Below, in pieces: positions 52,702 to 60,475 of a stretch of 64,000 bases of DNA. A program made the translations under genes and the position numbers. The stretch's first letter is position 1. Every line of letters starts with the position of its first letter. Source of the stretch: Pseudomonadota bacterium (GTDB lineage: Bacteria > Pseudomonadota > Alphaproteobacteria > Caulobacterales > Caulobacteraceae); contig JAEXZS010000078.1 of assembly GCA_023451375.1 (NCBI GenBank), positions 124,001-188,000 on the forward strand. The letters run 5' to 3'. The notes beneath the pieces are model-generated. The model was given only the letters and a program-made list of their open reading frames with translations. It was not told where the DNA came from and ran no database searches.

Positions 52702-52877
52702 TTGTCTCATCGAAGGCGACGGCGGGGCGTTATCGCCCAGGTCTTCACAAAAGTTACCGCTTGTTTCAACGGCGCGGAACCGTACCGCCGGTTTTCGACT
52801 TTGCAGACCAGTTCCCAACACCGGAACGGATCGCTCTCCCCAGCGGCGATCCCCAGAAACGCAAGGAGGAAACAGCC

Positions 52878-53846
52878 ATGCTTCGCGCCAAATTGCTTGC
52901 CGCCACCGCCGTCGCCACCCTGATGGCCGCCCCCGCCCTGGCTCAGGAAGCCACGCCGCCGGCCCAGACCACCGTGCCGGACGCCATGGCGCCGGCCGCG
53001 CCGCCGGCCCCGGTCCCGACGCCCGGCCAGACCACCCCGACCGAGACCACGCCGGCGCCCGCAGCCGCCCAGACCATGCCCGCCCCCGCCGCGACCGCGG
53101 CCCAGACGCCGGCAGCCTCGGGCACTGTCGTGGACGTGCTGCGCTCCAGCGGTCAGTTCTCAACCCTGCTGAGCGCCCTGGATCAGGCGCAGCTGACCGA
53201 AACCCTTTCGACGCGTCCGGCCATCTCGATCTTCGCCCCGACCGACGCGGCCTTCGCGGCCCTGCCGGAGGCGGAACGCACCCGCTTGCTGGACCCGGCG
53301 AACGTCAATGAACTGCGCCAGCTGCTGCTCTATCACGTCATCGTCGCCGACGTGACGCCCGACCAGCTCGAAGGCCGCAAGGGCGGCGTGCCGACCGCCT
53401 CGGAAAGCCAGATCCTGCTGGACGGCACCGGCGAGATGATCAAGGCCGACAACGCCAATGTGGTCAGCGCCGAGCTGGACGCCTCCAACGGCGCGGTCTT
53501 CCCGATCGACAAGGTGCTGAACCCGGCCCAGTCCATGGCCGCGATGGGCGACGAGGAAGCCGCGACCCCCGCAGACATGGGCGATGACGCCGGCGCGGCG
53601 GCCACGACGACCGACGGCACGACCGCCGACGACTCCGGCGACGCGGCGTCCACCACCACCGCTCCGGCCCAGCCGGGCGACACGGCGCCGACCGGCCAGC
53701 CGGCCGCGACCACCACGACCACGGCCGCGCCGCCGGTGCCGAACTCCACCGACGGTCAGGTGGACGACCCGTCCATGACCCCGCCGGTCCAGACGCCCGA
53801 CGCCTCGGCTGACGGCGAAGAGGAAGGCGACCCGACCCCGCAGTAA
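52878..53846 (+). CDS. Exported fasciclin (FAS1) domain protein with long disordered tail
   Basis: Secreted protein of 322 residues. MLRAKLLAATAVATLMAAPA then LAQE is a signal peptide, and AAGGAGG (52863-52869) precedes the ATG. Residues about 23-80 are a Pro/Thr/Ala linker. One FAS1 domain spans about 85-220, with the H1-like FSTLLSALDQAQLTETLS and ISIFAPTDAAFAALP, YHVIVADVTP and the H2-like GAVFPIDKVLNPAQ. The last 100 residues are a Thr, Ala and Asp-rich tail ending GEEEGDPTPQ. FAS1 proteins mediate adhesion or bind matrix polymers. A strong terminator follows at 53891. Confidence 0.9.
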   Translation: MLRAKLLAATAVATLMAAPALAQEATPPAQTTVPDAMAPAAPPAPVPTPGQTTPTETTPAPAAAQTMPAPAATAAQTPAASGTVVDVLRSSGQFSTLLSALDQAQLTETLSTRPAISIFAPTDAAFAALPEAERTRLLDPANVNELRQLLLYHVIVADVTPDQLEGRKGGVPTASESQILLDGTGEMIKADNANVVSAELDASNGAVFPIDKVLNPAQSMAAMGDEEAATPADMGDDAGAAATTTDGTTADDSGDAASTTTAPAQPGDTAPTGQPAATTTTTAAPPVPNSTDGQVDDPSMTPPVQTPDASADGEEEGDPTPQ

Positions 53847-53890
53847 GGGCGTCGATCCCGCGCCGCGTGACGGCGTGTTGAAGCGGAAGG

Positions 53891-53919
53891 CGGCGGGCCC
53901 TATGGTCCGCCGTCTTTTT
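53891..53919 (+). terminator. Rho-independent terminator after the fasciclin gene
   Basis: CGGCGGGCC (53891-53899) pairs with GGTCCGCCG (53904-53912), nine base pairs with one G-T wobble, around a CTAT loop, followed by TCTTTTT (53913-53919). This is the best textbook terminator in the window. It separates the fasciclin gene from glyQ, whose promoter must be in or after it. Confidence 0.88.
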
Positions 53920-53941
53920 CTGAGCCTTCCCCGAGCCCGCC

Positions 53942-54835
53942 TTGACCGCTTCGACCGAACCGCTCGCGTTTCAGGACCTGATCCTGACGCTGCACCGCTA
54001 CTGGGGCGACCAGGGCTGCGCCATCCTGCAGCCGTACGATATCGAGGTGGGGGCCGGCACGCTTCACCCCGCCACGGTGCTGCGCGCCCTGGGTCCCAGG
54101 CCGTGGAAGGCCGCCTACGTCCAGCCCAGCCGCCGCCCCGGCGACGGCCGATATGGCGAGAACCCCAACCGCCTGCAGCATTACTACCAGTATCAAGTAA
54201 TTCTGAAGCCGAACCCGGACGACCTGCAGGCGCTGTATCTCAAGAGCTTGGAGGCGATCGGGATCGATCCGAGGCTGCACGACATCCGGTTCGTCGAGGA
54301 CGACTGGGAGAATCCCACCGTGGGGGCCTGGGGCCTGGGGTGGGAGGTGTGGTGCGACGGGATGGAGGTGACGCAGTTCACCTATTTCCAGGGCGTCGGC
54401 GGAATCGAGGTCGACGTAGTGTCGGGCGAGCTGACCTACGGGCTGGAGCGTCTGGCCATGTACGTCCAGGGCGTCGACAACGTCTACGACCTGAAGTTCA
54501 CCAAGGAGGGCGTGACCTACGGCGAGGTCTTCCTGGAGAACGAGCGCCAGCATTCCGAAGCCAACTTCCACGGCTATGACGTGGACGGGCTGAAGCGCCG
54601 GTTCGAGGACATGGTGGCCGAGGTGTCGCGCCTCTTGGCCATGACCGGGCCGCAGGGCCAGCCGCTGGTGCTGCCGGCCTATGACCAGGTGCTGAAGGCG
54701 TCCCACCTGTTCAACCTGATGGACGCCCGCGGCGCCATCGCCGTCGCCGAACGCCAGAGCTACATCGGCCGCATCCGCGAACTCTGCAAAGCCTGCGCCC
54801 TCGCCTACGTCGAACAAGAGCGGAAAACCGCCTGA
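53942..54835 (+). CDS. glyQ: Glycine--tRNA ligase alpha subunit
   Basis: Catalytic subunit, 297 residues, of the bacterial alpha2-beta2 glycyl-tRNA synthetase. AFQDLILTLHRYWGDQGCAI and QPYDIEVGAGTLHPATVLRA carry class II motifs; FTYFQGVGGIEVDVVSGELT and YGLERLAMYVQGVDNVYDLK follow. The start is TTG at 53942; no ATG occurs before the conserved core. Its TGA overlaps the glyS ATG at 54835, which fits equal production of the two subunits. Confidence 0.96.
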   Translation: MTASTEPLAFQDLILTLHRYWGDQGCAILQPYDIEVGAGTLHPATVLRALGPRPWKAAYVQPSRRPGDGRYGENPNRLQHYYQYQVILKPNPDDLQALYLKSLEAIGIDPRLHDIRFVEDDWENPTVGAWGLGWEVWCDGMEVTQFTYFQGVGGIEVDVVSGELTYGLERLAMYVQGVDNVYDLKFTKEGVTYGEVFLENERQHSEANFHGYDVDGLKRRFEDMVAEVSRLLAMTGPQGQPLVLPAYDQVLKASHLFNLMDARGAIAVAERQSYIGRIRELCKACALAYVEQERKTA

Positions 54836-56937
54836 TGCCCCAGCTGCTCCTCGAAATCTTCTCCGAAGAAATCCCCGCCCGCATGCAGCAGGGCGCCGCG
54901 CGCGACCTGGAGCGGATGGCGTCCGAGCGGCTGAAGGCCGCCGGCCTGAGCTGGGACGCGCTGACGACCTACGCCGGGCCGCGTCGTCTGACGCTGGTGG
55001 TCGACGGCCTGCCCGCCGCCACGCCCGACCGCGAGGAAGAGGTGAAGGGGCCGAAGACCTCGGCGCCGGAACAGGCGCTGGAAGGCTTCCTGAGGAAGAC
55101 CGGCCTGACGCGCGAGCAACTGGTCGAGCGCGACGGCGTGCTGTTCGCCGTCATCAGCTCCAAGGGCCGCGCGACCCCCGACCTGATCCCCGAGATGGTC
55201 GAGCAGATCGTCCGCACCTTCCCCTGGCCCAAGTCGATGCGCTGGGGCTCCGGCTCGCTGCGCTGGGTGCGGCCGATCAAGCGCATCCTGTGCGTCTTCG
55301 ACGGCCATGTCGTGCCGTTCGAGATCGACGGCATCCGGTCCGACGCCCTGACCGAGGGACATCGCTTCATGTCCAGTGCGGGCGGCTCCGGCGCCCCGTT
55401 CCCCGTCAGCGACTTCGTCGACTATCGCCAGAAGCTGGAACGCGAGCACGTCCTGATCGACGTGGCGGACCGCAAGCTGCGCATCCTCGAACAGGCCAAG
55501 GCCGCCTGCGCCGCGCGCGGCCTGACGATGGTCGACGACGACGGCCTGCTGGACGAGGTGGCGGGCTTGGCCGAATGGCCGACGCCGATCCTGGGCGACA
55601 TGGACCCGCAGTTCCTGTCGCTGCCGCCCGAGGTCGTGCGCCTGTCGATGAAGGTGCACCAGAAGTATTTCGCCGTGCGCGATCCGTCGCGCGAGGGCCC
55701 AGATTCTTCAGGAAAATTGGCGCCCAACTTCCTGGTCGTCGCCAATGTCGAGGCGACCGACGGCGGCAAGGCCTTGGCCGCCGGCAACAGCCGCGTCCTG
55801 TCCGCCCGCCTGAACGACGCCCGCTTCTTCTGGGACGAGGACCAGAAGGTCGGCTTCGACGCCTGGCTGAAGAAGCTGGAGGGCGTGACCTTCCACGCCA
55901 AGCTGGGAACCATGGCCGAGCGCGTCGAGCGCATCGCCGCCCTGGCCCGCGAGATCGCCCCCCTGGTCGGCGCCGATCCGGACCAGGCCGTTGAGGCCGC
56001 TCGCCTGGCCAAGGCCGACCTGGCCAGCGGCATGGTCGGCGAGTTCCCGGAACTGCAGGGGATCATGGGCGGCTACTACGCCCGCCTGGCCGGCCGGCCC
56101 GACGCCGTCGCCGACGCCGTGCGCGACCACTACAAGCCGCAGGGACCGGCCGACACCGTCCCGACCGCGCCGCTGACGGTCGCCGTCGCCCTGGCCGACA
56201 AGCTGGACACCCTGGTCGGCTTCTTCGCCATCGACGAGAAGCCCACGGGATCGAGGGATCCGTACGCGCTGCGCCGGGCGGCGCTGGGCGTGATCCGGCT
56301 GGTGCTGGAGAATGACCTCCGATTTGGACTCGTCACCGACGCCTTCTCGCCAGCGAAGGCCTTCCTCGATCGGAGCGGTAAAGTTCAGCGCCTAGTGGAT
56401 GAACTGGCGCTGGAAGCCGAGTTCAGAAACTTCTTCGCCGACCGCCTGACCGTCCTCCTGCGCGACCAAGGCCAGCGGCACGATCTCGTCGCGGCGGTCT
56501 TCGCGCTGGGCGACGACGATCTGGTCCGCATCGTGCGCCGGGTGGAGGCTCTGGCCGCCTTCCTCGCCACCGACGACGGCGCCAACCTGCTGGCGGGGTA
56601 CAAGCGCGCCTCCAACATCCTGCGCGCCGAGGAGAAGAAGGGCCCCCTGCCGACCGGCATGGTCCGGACCGGCCTGCCGAACCAGCCCGAGGAAGAGGTC
56701 GCCCTGGCCTTCGCCGTCGGCGCCGCCCGCACGGCGGTGGAGACGGCGCTGGACAAGGAGGACTTCGCCGCCGCCATGTCCGCCCTGGCGGGCCTGCGCG
56801 CGCCGGTGGACGCCTTCTTCGAGGGGGTGATGGTCAACTCGGACGTGGCCGAGGAGCGCGAGAACCGGCTGAAGCTGCTGGGCCAGGTCCGCGACGTGAT
56901 GGGCAAGGTCGCGGATTTCGGGCAGATCGCTGGATAG
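54835..56937 (+). CDS. glyS: Glycine--tRNA ligase beta subunit
   Basis: tRNA-binding subunit of 700 residues. It starts MPQLLLEIFSEEIPARMQQG, standard for GlyS, and carries KSMRWGSGSLRWVRPIKRIL, VRLSMKVHQKYFAVRDP, the HD-like region around LARAKADL equivalents (ARLAKADLASGMVGEFPELQ) with GIMGGYYA, and SRDPYALRRAALGVIRLV. The C-terminal anticodon-binding domain ends FFEGVMVNSDVAEERENRLK. It is followed by a palindromic repeat element rather than a simple terminator. Confidence 0.96.
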   Translation: MPQLLLEIFSEEIPARMQQGAARDLERMASERLKAAGLSWDALTTYAGPRRLTLVVDGLPAATPDREEEVKGPKTSAPEQALEGFLRKTGLTREQLVERDGVLFAVISSKGRATPDLIPEMVEQIVRTFPWPKSMRWGSGSLRWVRPIKRILCVFDGHVVPFEIDGIRSDALTEGHRFMSSAGGSGAPFPVSDFVDYRQKLEREHVLIDVADRKLRILEQAKAACAARGLTMVDDDGLLDEVAGLAEWPTPILGDMDPQFLSLPPEVVRLSMKVHQKYFAVRDPSREGPDSSGKLAPNFLVVANVEATDGGKALAAGNSRVLSARLNDARFFWDEDQKVGFDAWLKKLEGVTFHAKLGTMAERVERIAALAREIAPLVGADPDQAVEAARLAKADLASGMVGEFPELQGIMGGYYARLAGRPDAVADAVRDHYKPQGPADTVPTAPLTVAVALADKLDTLVGFFAIDEKPTGSRDPYALRRAALGVIRLVLENDLRFGLVTDAFSPAKAFLDRSGKVQRLVDELALEAEFRNFFADRLTVLLRDQGQRHDLVAAVFALGDDDLVRIVRRVEALAAFLATDDGANLLAGYKRASNILRAEEKKGPLPTGMVRTGLPNQPEEEVALAFAVGAARTAVETALDKEDFAAAMSALAGLRAPVDAFFEGVMVNSDVAEERENRLKLLGQVRDVMGKVADFGQIAG

Positions 56938-56940
56938 GTT

Positions 56941-57084
56941 CCCTCTCCCGTTGGGAGAGGGCTTGAGCGCACGGCGGCGCAGCCGTCGTTCTGGCGCGAA
57001 AGGGTGAGGGTTCGATCGTGCGAGTTGGCCCACCGGCCGACCCTCATCCGGCCCTGCGGGCCACCTTCTCCCAACGGGAGAAGG
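56941..57084. repeat. Palindromic intergenic repeat element (REP/MITE-like)
   Basis: CCCTCTCCC-GTT-GGGAGAGGG (56941-56961) is a perfect nine-base hairpin. A near copy in inverted orientation, CCTTCTCCC-AAC-GGGAGAAGG (57064-57084), is also a perfect hairpin. The two 21-base units are 19 of 21 identical when one is reversed, so they can also pair with each other over about 140 bases. Between them AGGGTGAGGG (57001-57010) and CCCTCATCC (57051-57059) form an inner inverted pair. It fills the gap between the convergent glyS and SDR genes and probably acts as their terminator. Confidence 0.75.
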
Positions 57085-57097
57085 GACGGGAATTGCG

Positions 57098-57775
57098 CTA
57101 GACCCGACCCGTCACCGGCACCAGCGCGCCCGTCATCGCCCGGCTTTGCGGCGAGGCCAGGAACAGGATCACGGCGGCAAGATCATTCGGGGCAACCCAT
57201 TGCGCCGGGTCCGCATCCGGCATGTCCTTGCGGTTCGCCGGGGTGTCGATGATCGACGGCAGCACGGCGTTGACCGTCACCGAGGTCGCCTTCAACTCAT
57301 CCGCCAGCGCCTGGGTCAGGGCGTGCACCCCCGCCTTGGCCGCGCCATAGGCCCCCATGCCGGCGCCCGCCTTCAGCGCGGCGGCCGAGCCGACGTTGAC
57401 GATCCGGCCCTCGCCCGAGGCCTTCAGGTGGGGCAGGGCGGCGCGGCTGGCGTTCAGGGCGGTGGTCACGTTCAGGGCGTGCATCCGGTCCCAGGCGGGC
57501 TCGGCGTCGTCGGTGGTCTGCCAGACGAAGCCGCCGGCGATGTTCAGCAGGGCGTCCAGCCGGCCGAAGCGGCCGATGACGGCGGCGATCGCCTGGCCCG
57601 CCTGCGCCGGATCGGTCAGGTCCACGCCGCCGACCTCCAGCACGCCGTCGGGCGTCGCATGGCCCATGGCGTGGTCGATGACGGCGACCTTCAGCCCGTC
57701 GGCCATCGCCGCCTCCAGCACCGCGCGGCCCAGCACCCCGTGACCGCCCGTGATGGCGATGATCCGATCCGTCAT
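57098..57775 (-). CDS. Short-chain dehydrogenase/reductase
   Basis: NAD(P)-dependent oxidoreductase of 225 residues. The Rossmann motif is AITGGHGVLGRAVLEAA (TGxxxGxG), the stabilising motif is LLNIAGGF (NAG-like), and the catalytic residues are Ser in IVNVGSAAA with Tyr and Lys in GAYGAAKAG. The start at 57775 has AGGGAGA eight bases upstream; the frame is open further but passes through the next gene in another register. Substrate unknown. It is downstream of the fRMsr gene on the same strand. Confidence 0.88.
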   Translation of the reverse strand: MTDRIIAITGGHGVLGRAVLEAAMADGLKVAVIDHAMGHATPDGVLEVGGVDLTDPAQAGQAIAAVIGRFGRLDALLNIAGGFVWQTTDDAEPAWDRMHALNVTTALNASRAALPHLKASGEGRIVNVGSAAALKAGAGMGAYGAAKAGVHALTQALADELKATSVTVNAVLPSIIDTPANRKDMPDADPAQWVAPNDLAAVILFLASPQSRAMTGALVPVTGRV

Positions 57776-57819
57776 GTGTCGATCTCCCTGATCCCATCCT
57801 AGAGCGGGTGTGGTGCGGA

Positions 57820-58317
57820 TCAACCGGCGGCGAACACCTTGGCCATCAGCCGCTCCAGCGCCTGGGCGTCCACGGCGTCGAAGGCGGCCTTCGTGGTCGC
57901 GTCCACATCGAACACGGCGATCAGGGCGCCCGAGGCGTCCAGCACCGGCACCACGATCTCGCTGGCCGAGCGGCTGTCGCAGGCGATGTGGCCGGGGAAG
58001 GCGTGCACGTCCTCGACGATCTGAGTCTGCTTCGTCGCCGCCGCCGCCCCGCACACGCCCCGTCCGAAGGCGATGCGCAGGCAGCCCAGCGTACCCTGGT
58101 ACGGCCCGACCACCAGCTCGTCCGCCCGCTCGGGCGCCGCGACGTAGAAGCCGGTCCAGAAGAAGTCCTCGAACGCATCCGCCAGCATGGACGACACCGT
58201 GGCCATCCGCGCCGTCACATTGGGCTCGTCGTCCAGCACGGCCAGGATCTCCGCCTCCAGCTCGGCGTAGCGGGCGGCCTTGTCGGCGGGGCGGTCGTCG
58301 CGGGCGACGTAGGCCAT
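57820..58317 (-). CDS. Free methionine-(R)-sulfoxide reductase (GAF domain)
   Basis: Cytoplasmic GAF-domain enzyme of 165 residues that reduces free methionine-(R)-sulfoxide with thioredoxin. The three catalytic cysteines fall at Cys79, Cys89 and Cys113 in QGTLGCLRIAFGRGVCGAAA and HAFPGHIACDSRSASEIVVP, the exact fRMsr arrangement. FFWTGFYVA is also typical. GGAGC lies just upstream of ATG 58317; a longer upstream extension has no family similarity. The trxA gene at 22 kb could provide its reductant, as in other bacteria. Confidence 0.93.
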   Translation of the reverse strand: MAYVARDDRPADKAARYAELEAEILAVLDDEPNVTARMATVSSMLADAFEDFFWTGFYVAAPERADELVVGPYQGTLGCLRIAFGRGVCGAAAATKQTQIVEDVHAFPGHIACDSRSASEIVVPVLDASGALIAVFDVDATTKAAFDAVDAQALERLMAKVFAAG

Positions 58318-58469
58318 GAAAAGCTCCTTCAATTCGTCGCCGATATAGGCGCGGCCGGCGACGTGCGCGAGAGCCGCTCGAGCCGGGCGGCAGGATGCTG
58401 ATCGACGGCAACCATTAGGGCGACCCACCGTTCGTTCCGGCATATCGCAGATAGCCGGAAAGACGCGCC

Positions 58470-59360
58470 ATGACCTCATCCCTCAAGCTCGCCCTGATCG
58501 CCACGACCGCCGCGACGGTCTTCGCCGGATCGGCCGCCGCCCAAACCTCCACCAGCGGCCAGACCAATCAGGACCGCCTCGGCGCCGTCGTCGGCGCCCT
58601 GTTCGGCGATCGCCTGGGGCTGTCGGCCATGGATCAGGCCTGGCTGCGCGGCGCCCGCCCGCTGAGCGAGGGAAGGACGCAGTTCACGTCCCGCGTCGAC
58701 GCCAGCCTGCGTTCGGGCGCCATCTCCAGTTCCGCCGCCGCCCGGCTCCGCGCCGACTATGACGCCCTCGTCACCCTCGAAAGCCAGTACGCCGGCGACG
58801 GCCGGTTCTCGACAGAGGAGCGCGCCGACCTGAACACCCGCTACACCACCCTGACCCAGACGCTCGACGCGGGCGCCGCCGGCTATGGCGACGCCAATCA
58901 GGTCGCGCAGGGGCGGGCGGACTTCGAGGCCCGCGTCGACGCCGCCGTCGCCGCCCGCCGCATCACCCGCCTGCAGGCCACGCAGCTGAAGACCGACTAT
59001 CAGTCGCTGATCCAGGTCGAGACGGGCTATCAGGCCGACGGATCGATCAGCGCCGCCGAACGGACGGACCTCGACACGCGTCTCGACGCCCTCGACGCAC
59101 GGGTCGGCGATGGTCCAGCCGGCCAGACGCCGACGACGCGACCGGCCACCATCCAGTCGCGGCTGAGCAGCCTGGACGCCGCCGTGACGACGGCCGAGCG
59201 GTCCGGTTCGGTCACCCGGGCGGAAGCCGCCGACATCCGTGTCGAGCTGGGCGATCTCGTTCGACTGCAGGCGGCCTACGGCCGTTACGCCGCGACCGCC
59301 GACGACACCGCCTATCTGGAGCGCCGCGTCGGCGAACTGGAAACCCGCGTGCGGCGCTGA
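58470..59360 (+). CDS. Exported protein with three EF-hand-like helical repeats, unknown function
   Basis: I do not recognise a named family. The protein has 296 residues, begins with a signal peptide (MTSSLKLALIATTAATVFAG then SAAAQ), and contains three tandem units of about 75 residues: near 67-130 (RTQFTSRVDASLRSGAISSS), 147-210 (RADFEARVDAAVAARRITRL) and 225-290 (QSRLSSLDAAVTTAERSGSV). Units one and two each contain an acidic loop, DGRFSTEERADL and DGSISAAERTDL, spaced like an EF-hand loop; the third is degenerate. Each unit alternates short loops with amphipathic helices. Calcium binding in the periplasm is possible but unproved. It has a GGAAAGA ribosome site. Confidence 0.8.
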   Translation: MTSSLKLALIATTAATVFAGSAAAQTSTSGQTNQDRLGAVVGALFGDRLGLSAMDQAWLRGARPLSEGRTQFTSRVDASLRSGAISSSAAARLRADYDALVTLESQYAGDGRFSTEERADLNTRYTTLTQTLDAGAAGYGDANQVAQGRADFEARVDAAVAARRITRLQATQLKTDYQSLIQVETGYQADGSISAAERTDLDTRLDALDARVGDGPAGQTPTTRPATIQSRLSSLDAAVTTAERSGSVTRAEAADIRVELGDLVRLQAAYGRYAATADDTAYLERRVGELETRVRR

Positions 59361-59372
59361 GGCGGAAGGGGG

Positions 59373-59448
59373 TGGTAGGCCCGGAGGGACTCGAACCCCC
59401 AACCAGACCGTTATGAGCGGTCGGCTCTAACCATTGAGCTACGGGCCC
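59373..59448 (-). tRNA. tRNA with anticodon CAT, most likely tRNA-Ile2 (lysidine-modified)
   Basis: A complete 76-base cloverleaf on the minus strand. The acceptor arm is GGGCCCG paired with CGGGCCT (one G-T at the first pair), the D arm is GCTC-AATGGTTA-GAGC, the anticodon arm is GACCG-CTCATAA-CGGTC, the T arm has TTCGAGT, the discriminator is A, and CCA is encoded. Anticodon CAT fits Met or Ile2. The short D loop (AATGGTTA) and overall resemblance to Escherichia coli Ile2 favour Ile2, whose C34 is converted to lysidine by TilS to read AUA. Elongator Met remains possible. Confidence 0.93.
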
Positions 59449-59532
59449 CCGAGACGAGGAGGTTCCGCCTAGCAGGGGCGGGCGCGGCTTGCCAAGGGGG
59501 CGTGGCCTTTCGGCGAATTCACGCCGATGAAC

Positions 59533-59559
59533 GGAACCTGACACAGGGCGTGCGGCGTT
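59533..59559 (+). promoter_or_regulatory. Possible EcfG-type general stress promoter upstream of the SIMPL gene
   Basis: GGAAC (59533-59537) and CGTT (59556-59559) resemble the alphaproteobacterial general-stress sigma consensus, but the spacer is 18 bases, one or two longer than usual. The element is 75 bases before the start of the exported SIMPL protein. Treat as weak. Confidence 0.25.
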
Positions 59560-59634
59560 CATTCAGGCGCTAACGGTCAAGGTGCGCCCCATGGACGGCG
59601 CGCACGCCGGCCGGATCGTCTCACGGAGAACTAC

Positions 59635-60411
59635 ATGACCCGCACCTTGACCGCCCTGTTGAAACCCGCCGCCCTGGCGAGCGCAGCGGCCGCCGCCGTG
59701 GTGCTGGCCGCCGGCGCCCCGCCCGCCATGGCCCAAAACGTGGCCCAGACCGCTGTTCCCATGACCCAGATGCAGCCCGCCCCCTCCCTGAACCTGTCGG
59801 CCCATGGCGAGGTGAAGGCGGCGCCGGACATGGCCACCATCACCTTCGGCGTGCAGACCGAGGCCCCGACCGCCGAGGCGGCCATGCGCGCCAACGCCGA
59901 GCGGATGAACCAGGTCATGACCACCCTGCGCCGCGCCGGCATCGCCGAACGCCACGTGCAGACCTCGGGCCTGAACCTGTCGGCCCAGTATGACTATCAG
60001 GAGAACCAGCCGCCCAAGCTGCGCGGCTATCAGGCGGTCAACCGCGTGACCGTGCGGATCGAGGACCTGACCAAGGTCGGTTCGACCGCCGACGCCGTGG
60101 TCGCCGCGGGCGTCAACCAGATCGACGGCATCGGCTTCGGCCTGAAGGATCCGACCAGGGCCGAGAACGAGGCGCGCCAGGCGGCCGTCCGCGCCCTGCA
60201 GGAGAAGGCGGCCCTGTACGCCCAGGCGTTGGGCGTCCAGCTGGGCGGCGTGCGCACCCTGACCGAAGGCGGCGGCTATTCGCCCCCGCCGCCGATGCCG
60301 GTGATGTACGCCCGCGCCGCCATGCAGGACTCCGCCGGCTCCAGCCCGGTCTCGGGCGGTGAACTGACGGTCCGCGTCGACATCAACGGCGTCTACGACA
60401 TCATCCGCTGA
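59635..60411 (+). CDS. SIMPL (DUF541) domain exported protein
   Basis: Periplasmic protein of 258 residues. A long signal region MTRTLTALLKPAALASAAAA through PPAMAQ precedes the SIMPL domain, from LNLSAHGEVKAAPDMATITF through RAGIAERHVQTSGLNLSAQY and NRVTVRIEDLTKVG to the C-terminal GELTVRVDINGVYDI. Family members (for example Escherichia coli YggE and Brucella BP26) protect against oxidative stress or are immunodominant periplasmic antigens. CGGAGAA lies before the ATG. A possible stress promoter is upstream. It is followed 64 bases on by the phosphatase-kinase gene. Confidence 0.9.
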   Translation: MTRTLTALLKPAALASAAAAAVVLAAGAPPAMAQNVAQTAVPMTQMQPAPSLNLSAHGEVKAAPDMATITFGVQTEAPTAEAAMRANAERMNQVMTTLRRAGIAERHVQTSGLNLSAQYDYQENQPPKLRGYQAVNRVTVRIEDLTKVGSTADAVVAAGVNQIDGIGFGLKDPTRAENEARQAAVRALQEKAALYAQALGVQLGGVRTLTEGGGYSPPPPMPVMYARAAMQDSAGSSPVSGGELTVRVDINGVYDIIR

Positions 60412-60475
60412 CGGCTTGACGTCGCGCCCCCGCGTTGCTCCGCTCTCCGGCGGGGCGACGACGGGGGATGCCGCG

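Noticed and set aside
59373..59448. Calling the CAT-anticodon tRNA an initiator tRNA
   Set aside because: The first acceptor pair is G-T with a paired stem, and the anticodon stem lacks the three consecutive G-C pairs typical of initiators, so elongator-type Ile2 (or Met) fits better.
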